64,000 nucleotides of DNA from Macrostomum hystrix (lineage: Eukaryota > Platyhelminthes > Macrostomidae), in contig CATNEN010000012.1 in assembly GCA_950097015.1 (NCBI GenBank), positions 1,667,501 to 1,731,500 of the forward strand. Direction: 5' to 3'. Positions 22,860 through 35,600 of this stretch are shown in pieces. Both the position numbers and the translations under genes were made by a program. The notes beneath the pieces were generated by a model. It saw only the letters and a list, made by a program, of their open reading frames with translations, made no database searches and was not told where the DNA came from. Every line of letters starts with the position of its first letter. Position 1 is the stretch's first letter.

Positions 22860-23790
22860 GTCCCAGAATCCCTCTTACATTCCTAGTCTACTTCCCCTTC
22901 CATTCCCAGTCGCCTTCTCCTTCCCCTTATTTCCAGTCTCCTTCTCCTTCTCCTTCCATTCCCAGTATCCTTCTCCTTCCCCTTATTTCCAGTCTCCTTC
23001 TCCTTCTCCTTCCATTCCCAGTCGCCTTCTCCTTCCCCTTATTTCCAGTCTCCTTCTCCTTCTCCTTCCATTCCCAGTATCCTTCACCTTCCCCTTCCAT
23101 TCCCAGTCGCCTTCTCCTTCCCCTTCCGTTCCCAGTCTCCTTCTCCTTCCATTCCCAGTCTCCTTCTCCTTCCCCTTCCATTCCCAGTCGCCTTCTCCTT
23201 CCCCTTCCGTTCCCAGTCTCCTTCTCCTTCCATTCCCAGTCTCCTTCTCCTTCCCCTTCCATTCCCAGTCTCCTTCTCCTTCCATTCCCAGTCTCCTTCT
23301 CCTTCCATTCCCAGTCTCCTTCTCCTTCCCCTTCCATTCCCAGTCTCCTTCTCCTTCCATTCCCAGTCTCCTCCTTTCCCTTCCATTCCCAGTCTCCCTC
23401 TCCTTCCCCTTCCATTTCCAGTGTCCTTCCCCTTCCATTTCCAGTCTCCTTCCCCTTCCATTCCCAGTCTCCTCCTTCCCCTTCCGTTTCCAGTCTCCTT
23501 CCCCTTCCCCTTCCATTCCCAGTCTCCTTCTCCTTCCCCTTCCATTCCCAGTCGCCTTCTCCTTCCATTCCCAGTCTCCTTCCCCTTCCTCTTCCATTCC
23601 CAGTCTCCTTCTCCTTCCCCTTCCGTTTCCAGTCTCCTTCTCCTTCCATTCCCAGTCTCCTTCTCCTTCCTTTCCCAGTCTCCTTCTCCTTCCATTCCCA
23701 GTATCCTTCTCCTTCCTTTCCCAGTCTCCATATACTTCTATTCCCAGTCTCCATCTTCTTCTATTCCAAGTCTTAATCCCCATTCCATTT
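22860..23790 (+). repeat. Pyrimidine-rich minisatellite (ccttctccttccattcccagt type)
   Basis: Mixed 18-30 bp units built from 'ccttcc', 'ccttctcctt' and 'ccattcccagtctcc'. It is almost purely C/T on the plus strand and degenerates after 23730. Minus-strand open frames of 215-275 codons rich in Gly, Glu, Lys and Trp are artefacts. Confidence 0.95.
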
Positions 23791-24355
23791 GCATTCTCTT
23801 TCCCCTCCCATTCCCTATCTGTCTACATTCCATTTACAGTCTCCATCTTTATCCATTCCACTTTAACTAATTCGTAAATGTGATTTTTATCCTTCGACTT
23901 AGTTGACAGAAAGAAATCCCGTTTTCCCCCACCAATCTATTCGCCTGTGGGCGGAGCCGCAGTTGAATGTAAAGCAGATCGTTTCACCTGCTTTGCTTGC
24001 CACGGATGGGATCTGGGTGTGGCCTGGTCCGCCCAGACTCAGCCGCGGATTGAAGGATGCGAAGCGAGGGACGCCTGAGCGGGCAGCTCGAATCCCTGGC
24101 GCTGCCGCCATGTCCGCCTTCCTCACAGCCTCTCGGCTTTCCTTCTCCCGTATAGTCTCTTCTCAATTCCTCAATTTCGGCGAGCAAACTGAAAACACAC
24201 TGTGCCCCACCCCCTTGCGAATTCCCTTCCCCTGCTCTGGGAAGTGCCGGGTCACATCTATATCTGAGCTGAGATCCCTGCTCAGCGAGAGCGGCGGTGA
24301 GAGCTGTTTGTTTGACATTCGACATCAAGTAAAAAAATTCGACAACCCGGGAGGC
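23791..24355. other. Region upstream of the alpha-arrestin start
   Basis: Probable 5' flank or UTR. An open frame runs in phase into the alpha-arrestin first exon from 23903 but has no domain resemblance; the start at 24356 is preferred because arrestin homology begins shortly after it. Confidence 0.4.
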
Positions 24356-27300
24356 ATGCCGACGGAGAACTCTTCTAACTCGAAGCCGGCGCCGTTCAAG
24401 GAGCTGCGAATCCAGCTGGACGGCGGCGAGACCGTCTTCTACAGCGGCGGCTGCGTCGGCGGCCGGCTGATTGTCAACCTGCTGGAGGAGGTGCAGATTC
24501 AGAGTGAGTGTCTGGGTCCAGAGTCTGAGCACATCCTGAGTAGAGTGAGTGTCTGGGTCCAGAGTCTGAGCAAATCCTGAGTAGAGTGAGTGTCTGGGTC
24601 CAGAGTCCGAGCACATCCTGAGTAGAGTGAGTGTCTGGGTCCAGAATCCGAGCACATCCTGAGTATAGTAAATCTTTGAGTCCAGAGTCTGTGTAAATCT
24701 TGAGTAGAGGGATTTTCTGGGTCCAGAGTCGAATTGAGATAACTGCAGTACACAAATCCTACAGAGCTCTAAACTCCCCTCCTGCAGGCGTCAGGCTGAG
24801 AGCTCACGGATCTGCAGTGGTGACTGACAATGACGGTGTCGAAACAGAAGAGACCTACATCGACCATGAGACCTGTCTGTGGGGCGCCGGTGAGCTGCCT
24901 TCAGGACTGCGTTAAAGGGAGAGCTAGGGACTGACTGAGTGAGAGCTAGGGACTGAGTGAGAGCTAGGGACTGAGTGAGAGCTAGGGACTGACTGAGTGA
25001 GAGCTAGGGACTGAGTGAGAGCTAGGGACTGAGTGAGAGCTAGGGACTGAGTGAGAGCTAGGGACTGAGTGAGAGCTAGGGACTGAGTGAGAGCTAGGGA
25101 CTGAGTGAGAGCTAGGGACTGAGTGAGAGCTAGGGACTGACTGAGTGAGAGCTAGGGACTGAGTGAGAGCTAGGGACTGAGTGAGAGCTAGGGACTGAGT
25201 GAGAGCTAGGGACTGAGTGAGAGCTAGGGACTGAGTGAGAGCTAGGGACTGACTGAGTGAGAGCTAGGGACTGAGTGAGAGCTAGGGACTGAGTGAGAGC
25301 TAGGGACTGAGTGAGAGCTAGGGACTGAGTGAGAGCTAGGGACTGACTGAGTGAGAGCTAGGGACTGAGTGAGAGCTAGGGACTGAGTGAGAGCTAGGGA
25401 CTGACTGAGTGAGAGCTAGGGACTGAGTGAGAGCCAGGGACTGAGTGAGAGCTAGGGACTGAGTGAGAGCTAGGGACTGAGTGAGAGCTAGGGACTGAGT
25501 TAGAGCTACGGAAAGTCCCGGGTTTGTTTCAGAGATGCAAAGATTGACTTTCCACCAAAGCTCTTTCAGCAGCTTGATGAGAGGCTTGCATGCCTTTCAC
25601 CGATAGCTTTCGAAGCAGCTGGGAGTGAGTGCTGAGGCGTGGCTGGGTGCCGTCCCACGGCCCATACAGGCGAAGGTCAAATAGCACGCCCTGGAATTCG
25701 ATTAGCTCCATTATTCGCCTCACAAATCCCCCTTTCCATGGACCGAGAAAAAAGTATTTTTCTTCAGCCAGCAAAAAATCTAGGGAAAAGTCCTTGTTGT
25801 TGAGCTCTTGAGTTGAGCTAGGAGGGAAACTTTCTCGCCATCTATTCCCAGACGAGCCGCAGCACCGCGAGCCGCTGGAAGCGACCAGGCACCAGTTTCC
25901 GTTCCGCCTGCGACTGCCGCCCGACTGTCCGCCCAGCCTGGCCGCCAGTCGGTGCCAGATTGTCTATGGCCTCGACGCCGTTGTCGCTGTGTCCGAATTG
26001 AACTCGGCGACGGAGCCGGAGGGCCGGCGAATGCAGCTGACGGTCTATCACACCAGCTGCCGGCTGGAGCTGCGCAGGCCGGATGTCAAGGTCGATCGGC
26101 AGAATGGGACCCGATCCGGGGCGTGGAGGGAGAGGGGATATGGGAGATTCCTGATTTCTAGGGGGTGCTACAGTGGAGAGCGAATGGGGAGATTAAATTT
26201 TATATAACAGGGACCTTTCTAGCACTCAGAGAGATTGTAGCCCCGATTGGGTCAGATGTACAGCCGACAGCACAGCCGCAGCTATTGCGCGGCGCATCTG
26301 AAGCCTGTGTACGGCTGTTCAGTCCATGGACTGGGTGGGCGCCACACCCACCCGCAATTACCCCAGCTGATGCTGGTACCAATTTAACAGCTGGGTGTGG
26401 TGTCTTTGCTAAAAGACACAAATCGGAGTCAGGAATCGAACCCCCGACCTTAAGTCGTGAGTCCGACGCTCCAATATCAGTAGTCTACAAACACCCTCTG
26501 CTTATGCAACTGTCGCTGAAATCTTCTGTGACCGCCGCAGCCGCTCCCCAGGAACACCAGAGGCCAGGACCACCCCCTGGTCTCCATCACTGGCGGCAGT
26601 TGCCAGACGTCCGCGGACTCCACCCGGCAGAAGATGAAGCACCTGCTCAGAATGCGGGGCAGGCACTACTCAGCCGGTGACATTGTCCAGGTTGACGTCG
26701 GCGCTGAGAATCCCACGGAGGCCGAGTCGGAGCCTCTCGCCCTGCGCCTCACGCAGGTGCGACACTGATTGCTTTTGTCGCCAGTTCACGGTCAACTGGC
26801 TTGGATTTGTGCTTGGGGTAGAGACTGGAACAGCTGGCGACCATTCAGGTGGAAATGCTGGCTCAGGTAGTGAAGGCTTTTAGTCCTGATAGCTTCTCAC
26901 GTGAAAGCCTACACGTCCCTGGAGACCTGCTTTGGCTTTTCTCATGCTCTGAAAGGAATTCCATCTGCTGCAAATTCACGCAATGTCAACAGACATCCCC
27001 ATAGCTTTAGCTCTGCGCACCACTTTCCTATCCCTTTCCTCGTCCATCTACTCTCACCTTCTCATCTACTCTCACCTTCTCATCTACTCTTTACTTCTCA
27101 TCTACTCTCACCTTCTCATCTACTCTCACCTTCTCATCTACTCTTTCCTTCTCATCTACTCTCACCTTCTCATCCACTCTCACCTTCTCATCTACTCTCA
27201 CCTTCTCATCTACTCTCTCCTTCTCTCTACTCACTCCTTCTCTCTTCTCTCTCCTCATCTACTCTCTCCTTCTCTCTACACTCTCCTTATCTACTCTCTC

Positions 27301-28320
27301 CTTCTCTCTACTCTCTCCTTCTACATCTACTCTCTATTTCTCCATCTACTCTCAGCTTTACGTGTACTCACTACATCTCCATCTAGTCCATTTCCCTGCT
27401 CTCCTCTATCCCTTGTCTCTTCTCTACCTCGCTATTCATTGCCTATCGTTAGTGTCAGCCCCTGTGTTTCTGATTTCTGATTTGCCAATTTCCCAGGAAT
27501 TTAATTGGAAGTTGAATTGCCTATGAATCTCGCTCGTATTTTTCCTTGTCCCATTCAATTTATACTTTATATAGAGAGTTTTTAGTCCTGATTTCTAATA
27601 ACTCCTATTGACTTAAAAAGTGAAAAAATCTCACACAAAGCGACATAAAATTTCCGTTGCACCGCTGCCCAGCTGATCGTGTATCACCTGCCCGACTGTC
27701 GGTCGCCAGCTTCCGAGGCTCGAATCCTGAGCCAGCGAGAGCTCGGCGCAGTGCAGGCCCGCAGCTACGTGATCTGGAAGAATGCGTCGCTGCGGTTGCC
27801 CGACATGGCCGCACCCAGCGACCTGGGCAGCTGCAGCCTGATCAGCGTGTCCTACTTCGTGTCTCTGCATGGCGGAGGCCTCTGTCTGCCTATTCGTGTG
27901 CACTCTACAGGCCCTGCAAAGGGTGAATAAGTTCTGTTCTTGTATTAAGTAGTTAGTTGGTTAGTTAGTTTATTGTTTGTTTGTTTGTTTGATTGTTTGT
28001 TAGTTTTGTTTTGTTTTGTTTCTTTGTTTGTTTGTTTATTTATTTGTTTGTTTGTTTGTTTGTTTGTTTATTTTGTATTTTGGCTAATGTCTAATCGGAG
28101 TGCATGCGAATCCGCTCGACGCCGTTTTTCAGTTGTCCCATCAGCCGAGCACAGCACCGCTACTCAAACTGAGCCGCGCCGCAGGCTGACAGCTTCAACG
28201 GGGGGTCGCCGACAGTTCCTGGAGCGCAAGCTTGACACCGTAGACTTGCAGCAGCAGCATCAGCAGCAGCAGCATCTGGTGGCAGGCGTGGAGGCTGGCG
28301 CGGGGACCAGTACCGCTTGA
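24356..28320 (+). CDS. Alpha-arrestin (ARRDC-type), seven exons
   Basis: Arrestin-domain adaptor, a family that links membrane cargo to ubiquitin ligases and endosomal sorting. Exons: 24356-24503, 24788-24889, 25852 to about 26090, 26541-26756, 26822-26866, 27673-27922, 28133-28320; phases are consistent and give about 395 aa, normal for the family. The N-domain has FKELRIQLDGGETVFYSGG, then VRLRAHGSAVV and RHQFPFRLRLP. The C-domain has PLVSITGG, HYSAGDIVQVDV, SYVIWKNASLRLP and CSLISVSYFVSL. The last exon encodes a Gln-rich tail, and I see no PPxY motif, unlike several mammalian ARRDC proteins. Uncertain points are the exon 3 donor (AAG|GTCGAT is weak) and the 15-codon fifth exon. Introns hold three minisatellites, a SINE and a TTTG microsatellite. 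Confidence 0.82.
24504..24735 (+). repeat. 41-bp minisatellite including the 5' splice site (arrestin intron 1)
   Basis: Five to six copies of a ~41 bp unit beginning 'agtgagtgtctgggtccaga'. The first copy starts exactly at the authentic donor of arrestin exon 1 (...cag a|gtgagtg), and the next three copies repeat that donor without change. Confidence 0.93.
24905..25510 (+). repeat. 18/22-bp minisatellite in arrestin intron 2
   Basis: About 32 copies of 'gagtgagagctagggact' (18 bp), with a 22 bp variant (extra 'gact') at irregular intervals. Homogeneity is very high, with one 'gagcc' variant and a degenerate last unit. Confidence 0.97.
26240..26488 (-). mobile_element. SINE family 1, copy B (arrestin intron 3)
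   Basis: Best preserved copy. Read on the minus strand it starts with a tRNA-like head whose B-box region is 'aggtcgggggttcgattcct' (plus 26431-26450). The body then contains 'acccagctgttaaattgg', 'accagcatcagctgggg', 'cccagtccatggactgaaca' and 'gcggctgtgctgtcggctg'. The B-box matches the RNA polymerase III consensus GGTTCGANTCC closely. It lies in the intron between arrestin exons 3 and 4. Confidence 0.75.
27045..27350 (+). repeat. 18-bp minisatellite in arrestin intron 5
   Basis: About 12 copies of 'cttctcatctactctcac' (18 bp), degenerating downstream into 'ctctctccttctctctact' sequence. Entirely intronic between 26866 and 27673. Confidence 0.9.
27958..28080 (+). repeat. TTTG microsatellite in arrestin intron 6
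   Basis: Runs of (TTTG)n mixed with 'ttagtttg' and 'tttat', fully within the last intron of the alpha-arrestin gene. Confidence 0.9.
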
Positions 28321-29157
28321 AATTCATCGATAAAACTCAATGGCTTTTCAATTTAGCGGTCAAACACAGAAAATGTTTGAGAAACATTGTGAAGCTCTTT
28401 TTTCAGAAAATGTGCGCAATAGACTACTGTGTATTAGTCGTTTGCAGTAGAATCGCTAATTAATTAAATTAATAAATTTAACAATAACTATAAAATTTAT
28501 TTTTAGACAGTTAATAAAATCTGTCAACAATATGTTGGTTTGATATCAGTCGCGAATATGAATTTACGACGTAAAAAGTGAATGAAAATTAAATTAATTT
28601 TTTGCTGTTCAACGTACAATTCTTTGGCTTGAATTAATGCTCATAATCTACTTCAGGTTTATTCAATAAATTGAGTCAAAAAAGTGGAAACGGAGGCTTC
28701 ACGTTGCTTACATCGATCTAAATAAGTCTATTTATGAGACTTTCGAGAGCACAGCTAAGGCTGAGTAATTTATTTTAAACGAAATTGACGTTCGCTTTCT
28801 TGCGCAACTGCTAAATTTATTGAAGATTGAATTGAAGCCCTCGCCAGTGCGGCCATCAAATAGTTAGTTTGACAGGTGCAGCAGCTGGCCTTCATTGCAG
28901 CCCTTTAATCGATCCATTGAGGCAGCAGCGGCAGTCTTTTGAGTTAGAGAAGCACCACTTTCAGGTGAGAAGTGTGAGCCAGCGAAAAGTAATACCCAAC
29001 AGCCAAGGTGGTATTTTTCCGTTTTATTTTTCCAGCTAATGTGAAAAGTGCAGTTTTCATTTACTGGAGCCTGTGATTGATAGGCATAGCTACAGTGACC
29101 TCAAAATGCTAAATCAATGTGATTTCAGTTAGACTAGTTTAATACTAATTCTTTGCT
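28321..29157. other. Arrestin 3' flank, nothing recognised
   Basis: AT-rich sequence of ordinary complexity with several AATAAA-like hexamers, one of which may serve the arrestin transcript. No gene or element recognised. Confidence 0.4.
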
Positions 29158-31372
29158 CAGTATTCTTTTCTATGACCCAATGGTTCTGCTGTGTCTATGA
29201 CCCAATGGTTCTGCTGTGTCTATGACCCAATGGTTCTGCTGTGTCTATGACCCAATGGTTCTGCTGTGTCTATGACCCAATGGTTCTGCAGTTTCTATGA
29301 CCCAATGGTTCTGCTGTGTCTATGACCCAATGGTTCTGCTGTGTCTATGACCCAATGGTTCTGCTGTGTCTATGACCCAATGAATCTGCTGTGTCTATGA
29401 CCCAATGGTTCTGCTGTGTCTATGACCCAATGGTTCTGCTGTGTTTATGACCCAATGGTTCTGCAGTGTCTATGACCCAATGGTTCTGCTGTGTCTATGA
29501 CCCAATGGTTCTGCTGTGTTTATGACCCAATGGTTCTGCTGTGTCTATGACCCAATGGTTCTGCTGTGTCTATGACCCAATGGTTCTGCTGTGTCTATGA
29601 CCCAATGGTTCTGCAGTTTCTATGACCCAATGGTTCTGCTGTGTCTATGACCCAATGAATCTGCTGTGTCTATGACCCAATGGTTCTGCTGTGTCTATGA
29701 CCCAATGAATCTGCTGTGTCTATGACCCAATGGTTCTGCTGTGTCTATGACCCAATGGTTCTGCTGTGTTTATGACCCAATGGTTCTGCAGTGTCTATGA
29801 CCCAATGGTTCTGCTGTGTTTATGACCCAATGGTTCTGCTGTGTCTATGACCCAATGGTTCTGCTGTGTCTATGACCCAATGGTTCTGCTGTGTCTATGA
29901 CCCAATGGTTCTGCTGTGTCTATGACCCAATGGTTCTGCTGTGTCTATGACCCAATGGTTCTGCTGTGTCTATGACCCAATGGTTCTGCTGTGTCTATGA
30001 CCCAATGGTTCTGCTGTGTCTATGACCCAATGGTTCTGCTGTGTCTATGACCCAATGGTTCTGCTGTGTCTATGACCCAATGGTTCTGCTGTGTTTATGA
30101 CCCAATGGTTCTGCTGTGTCTATGACCCAATGGTTCTGCTGTGTCTATGACCCAATGGTTCTGCTGTGTCTATGACCCAATGGTTCTGCAGTTTCTATGA
30201 CCCAATGGTTCTGCTGTGTCTATGACCCAATGAATCTGCTGTGTCTATGACCCAATGGTTCTGCTGTGTCTATGACCCAATGAATCTGCTGTGTCTATGA
30301 CCCAATGGTTCTGCTGTGTCTATGACCCAATGGTTCTGCTGTGTTTATGACCCAATGGTTCTGCAGTGTCTATGACCCAATGGTTCTGCTGTGTTTATGA
30401 CCCAATGGTTCTGCTGTGTCTATGACCCAATGGTTCTGCTGTGTCTATGACCCAATGGTTCTGCTGTGTCTATGACCCAATGGTTCTGCTGTGTCTATGA
30501 CCCAATGGTTCTGCTGTGTCTATGACCCAATGGTTCTGCTGTGTCTATGACCCAATGGTTCTGCTGTGTCTATGACCCAATGGTTCTGCTGTGTCTATGA
30601 CCCAATGGTTCTGCTGTGTCTATGACCCAATGGTTCTGCTGTGTTTATGACCCAATGGTTCTGCTGTGTCTATGACCCAATGGTTCTGCTGTGTCTATGA
30701 CCCAATGGTTCTGCTGTGTCTATGACCCAATGGTTCTGCTGTGTCTATGACCCAATGGTTCTGCTGTGTCTATGACCCAATGGTTCTGCTGTGTCTATGA
30801 CCCAATGGTTCTGCTGTGTCTATGACCCAATGGTTCTGCTGTGTCTATGACCCAATGGTTCTGCTGTGTCTATGACCCAATGGTTCTGCTGTGTCTATGA
30901 ACCAATGGTTCAGCAGTGTCTATGACCCAATGGATCTGCAGTGTCTATGACCCAATGGATCTGCAGTGTCTATGACCCAATGGTTCTGCAGTGTCTATGA
31001 CCCAATGGATCTGCAGTGTCTATGACCCAATGGTTCTGCGGTGTCTATGAACCAATGGATCTGCAGTGTTTGTTCTGCAGTTCTGCACTACTTATTCTGC
31101 AGTGTCTATGACCCAATGAATCTGCAGTTTCTATGACCCAATGAATCTGCTGTGTCTATGAACCAATGGATCTGCTGTGTCTATGACCCAATCGATCTGC
31201 AGTGTCTATGACCCAATCGATCTGCAGTGTCTATGACCTAATCGATCTGCAGTGTCTATGACCCAATGGTTCTGCTGTGTCGATGACCCAATCGATCTGC
31301 AGTGTCTATGACCCAATGAATCTGCAGTGTCTATGACCCAATGGGTCTACAGTGTCTATGACCAAAGGAATC
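29158..31372 (+). repeat. 25-bp satellite with 575-bp higher-order repeat
   Basis: About 88 copies of a 25 bp unit beginning 'tctatgacccaatggttctg' and ending 'ctgtg'. Variant units ('ctgcagttt', 'atgaatctg', 'tgtttatg') recur in the same order exactly 575 bp (23 units) apart, for example 29612/30187, 29655/30230, 29706/30281 and 29769/30344. The last ~470 bp is degenerate. Confidence 0.97.
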
Positions 31373-32691
31373 TTCAATGACAGGTCCCAGACTGAGGTTA
31401 CTTTGGCATCGTAAGTAAGTATGCTGTTTTCGCGGTGCCCCAAGTTTGGTTGCAGTACAATGATGAGTTATTCGGCTAATTTGCTGGCAATATTTTCTCA
31501 CAGAAGTCTCAGCTACACTGAGTCTGTTCATTGTTAGCAATTGATCTATCTGTCTCTTGTAATTGGCTGGGTGTTAGCGGCGGCAGTGGCGGTGAGGCAC
31601 CCCTCTAATTACACGCTCTTTGACAAGCTCGGGCCAATTATGCATACACGAGACAAACGGCTTGAATCAAGTGCGCAGCAAATACCCCGCTCCCCGGTGA
31701 CAGCACACAGCTAGCCCAGGTATTATGGTATAATTTGAAAAGATCTCAAATTAACAGACAGCCTTCTAATTTAGATTAAAGCCTTGGCTTGTCAAACCTT
31801 GTCCGCTGATGGGGCTGCATGTTGATTGCGTGTGTTTTTGACGTGCAAATCTCGGAGAGATACACTGACGTGTCCAGCGCCCACCCCAGACCAACTAATT
31901 ACAGGTCACTAAACAAACTCAACAAGGGCCAATTAACTGTAACAATGGGAGCCCAAGCAGAGGGTTGGCGGGGCACTGGTAGGGGGCGGGAGTGATGAGG
32001 GCCGATTGCAGCACAATCTCATGGCACCGCGGTGTCTGAGCACAGATTTGTCTGAGTCCTCAGATTGTCTGCTACAGCTTTTTTGCCTGCTTATTCTTCA
32101 TTCTTTGATTAATTTGCCGCTCTCAGGCCGCGGGCAAAGATCTCATCTTCATCATTAAAGTATAAATGTAGCAAAGATTTAATTTGTTTAACACTGTCAG
32201 ACACGTCAGACCCAAGTTTTGCATTTTTGGTTGATAGTAGAAATTAAGCGAAACAAAATGAATTTGAAAACGTGAACAAAGCAGTTTTATTTCTGTATCA
32301 GTGCTGTACAATTGTTATAATAATTTACACTATAATATTCTACTACTCAAATTTACAGCAATCATTGGTTAGGTTGCAAGTCCAAGGCAAACAGTATGCA
32401 AATACAACAACAAGAATGACCGAGAAACACAAAGTTCTCTAAAGCTTCGGAATTGGAATTGTACATAGCGAGAATCAGGTGAAGATTGTTTGCTTAAATT
32501 TGGCGCCAATATTATTTTTCCGGTGTTACTATACGTAGCGCATTATTTTTGTTATTTTGTAGCGATTAAATTACAATTGTGTACTTCTGGGCTGCATTCT
32601 CTGCTATTGAATTGGCTTGGAAATGGTCGGCAGTTAACAAAGTTAATTAATTAATTAATCTAGAAAAAATCGAATAAGTTAATGTAGCTGT
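31373..32691. other. Intergenic region downstream of the homeobrain-like gene
   Basis: No gene recognised. 31580-31950 contains several homeodomain-type cores ('ctaattaca' twice, 'caattatgcat', 'caattaactg', 'caaattaac') in GC-mixed, non-repetitive sequence. It could be the 3' UTR plus a cis-regulatory element; that is inference. Confidence 0.35.
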
Positions 32692-35600
32692 TCAGCTCCA
32701 AGAGGTTGGCGTGTTATTCACTGTTGTACGGAACAGAGGATGCAGTGCTTGGGCCGCCCACAATAGCTGCTCCGGTAGGATTAGGGGCGGCTGCCTCAGC
32801 ACCTGCTGATGCTGTTGCTGCTGCTGAGGATGAAGCTGGGGATGCCACCCGGCTGCTGCTGCTGCTGCTGCTGCCGCTGCCGCTGCCGCGGTCATCGCTG
32901 CAGACGGCTGTCCGTGCCGTTGCTGCTTCTCTCTTTTGCGCCATTTGGCTCGGCGGTTCTGGAACCACACCTGCAGGGCGGGAGCGAGTAACGGAGTTGC
33001 TTAGAGCAGCGTTTGAATTGATTCAGTATACCAGTTTCTCCGCTAGCCCTATTCTGCCTTGGAATTCCGCCTCGGTTCAAAAAATTACTGAGGATTCGAT
33101 ATGGGGATAACTTTAAAAAAACTGTTGATTTACGAGTGGGAAAATGGGTAATTTCAACAAGTGGCATTCGTTTAGTTTGTGTGAATGTCGGATTTTAGAG
33201 GATCGGGATTTTAGAGAATTGGGATTTTAGAGAATTGGGATTTTAGAGAATTGGGATTTTAGAGAATTTGGATTTTACAGAATTGGAATTTTTGAGAATA
33301 GGGATTTTAGAGTATTATGATTTTTTAGAATAGGGATATTCGAGATTTTTGGGATTTTAAAGAATTGGGATTATTAGAGAAAATAAGGAATTTCAGGTAA
33401 ATATTGATTTTGGGAAACGTTGAATTTGGAGAACTGGGTTTAGAATAATAGTGATTGAAAGAATGCAAATTTCAGAAAAGAAAGATGCGAGCTATTTCTT
33501 ACAAATGAACAATCAGAAATCTGTTCAGCGGCCCAGTCATTGAGCCCGTCACAATTAATTTGACAGCCCATTTATGCCGTCAGTTAAATTTCAAATCGAA
33601 ATAAGGCCAGATCAATTACGGCATTTAAAAGAATTCATTTTTTGTGACACTAATTAGTAGAGAAAAATTTGATTCTTTAAAAAAACACACAAACATGGCT
33701 AAATCCAGTTCGCCCTAAGCCTAATTACAAAAAAATCATTTTTACTTGTTTTAACACTTCGCTTGGCTTAACGCTATTGATCGGAGCTTTGGGGAGATCC
33801 AGAATAACTTTGCCTAATTATCCATTTAACGACAGAATTGAATGTCACAGTGCGGACAATCATTAATTAAGCCTTTAGAAAATATATAGATAGAAAAAAA
33901 TATAGGACGAAACACACACACACACACACCCACCTGGTTCCAAATAGGCAGGTGGTTGGTAACTAGCCCACTAACTCAGTTTTAACTCAGCTCATTGGTG
34001 TTACACGGCTGAGTTCACATCTACCCAATTAAACTCTCGTGATGACGGTGTCTCACACACTGCTCACCACACTGCTCACAGGTCTCAGTCTGGCTGCCTT
34101 TTAATGTGCCTCCAATTTGCTCACTCACCTTGAATTAAATCAGACCTGCCTGCTCGCATACTCACAAATTTCTTATTTGAGTCGCTTACTAAAGCCATTG
34201 TTCGAAATTTGATCATTTGGAATTTATCCCTTCGAGTTGAGTTGAATTTATTAAGCTTATTGGAACAAATGCTTCGTTTGTAGAATGTTGAGAATTAGAA
34301 AATTATCAATTTGGCAGTCCTGGAGTTTCATCAACTGTAAACACAATGGAATATCAAATAATGTGGCTTACAGAATTTTTCATCGGTCTTGAATGTTGAA
34401 AAGTAATCTAATTTAGACTAAGACATTAAAAAGGGGGATGAGAGACGATAGAGAGATGAGGGATGAGGGAGAAATGGTAGAGAGATAAGAGATAGGAGAC
34501 GGGAGATGGAAAAAAGATGGGAGAGAGATAGGGAGAGATGAGAGATGAGAGAGAAATTAAAAAAGGAAAGACATAAGAGATAAGACATAAGAGATGAGAG
34601 ATAAGAGATAAGAGATAAGAGACGAGAGATGAGGGAAAGATAAGAGATAAGAGATGAGAGATGGGAGAGAGATAGGGAGAGATGAGAGATGAGATATGGG
34701 AGACAGATAGGGGATAGATAGGGAGTGATGACAGACATAGGTAGTGATAAAGCCAGCCAAAAATCATTCAGCCTAACTGCGGCCTCATCAAAGGCCCCTG
34801 GCCTCACCTGGACTCTCGCCTCGCTGAGCTGCAGCCGCTGCGCCAGGTCCTCCCTAGCGAACACGTCCGGATACTGAGTCTTCTCGAACGCTTGCTCGAG
34901 CTGGTGCAACTGGTAGGTGGTGAAAGTGGTGCGAGATCTGCGAATCTTGCGAGCCGCAGCCGCAGCCGCAGCAGTTGAATCTGACGGTGACGTTTCGACG
35001 TCTTGTACTTCAGCGTCGAAGGATGCGTCATCCGACTCTTTGATGCCGGATTCTGGGAAATGGGGGTAAAATGAAAATTGATTTTCAAATATGTATGTTA
35101 GTGTAATAAGATACAGGTAGGTGAAGATCGATCGATAAAAGAGTGGTAAATAGAGGATGGCTAGATTGTTAGTCGAGAAATAGATTGGCGTTGTAGAGAC
35201 GCAGATGAGTTAATAAGGTAAATTGACGAGAAGTAGATAGGTTACACGAGAGGTAAATGGGTAGATACTTAGACGTAAGGTAGATGTGTAGAAGAGAGCT
35301 AGACAGATTGAAGAGAGGTAGATAGATTGAAGAGAGCTAGACAGATTGAAGAGAGGTAGATAGATTAGAGAGAGGTAGATAGATTGAAGAGAAGTAGATA
35401 GATTGAAGAGAGGTAGATAGATTGAAGAGAGGTAGATAGATTAGAGAGAGGTAGATAGATTGAAGAGAAGTAGATAGATTAGAGAGAGGTAGATAGATTG
35501 AAGAGAGGTAGATAGATTAGAGAGAGGTAGATAGATTGAAGAGAGGTAGATAGATTGAAGAGAAGTAGATAGATTAGAGAGAGGTAGATAGATTGAAGAG

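Noticed and set aside
22927-23870. Minus-strand Gly/Glu/Lys/Trp-rich frames and plus-strand Ser/Pro/Phe-rich frames.
   Set aside because: Translation of a pyrimidine-rich minisatellite in several frames; no start context or non-repeat domain.
29158-31372. Regular direct repeats considered as a CRISPR-like array.
   Set aside because: Repeats are head-to-tail with no unique spacers, and the locus is eukaryotic with introns.
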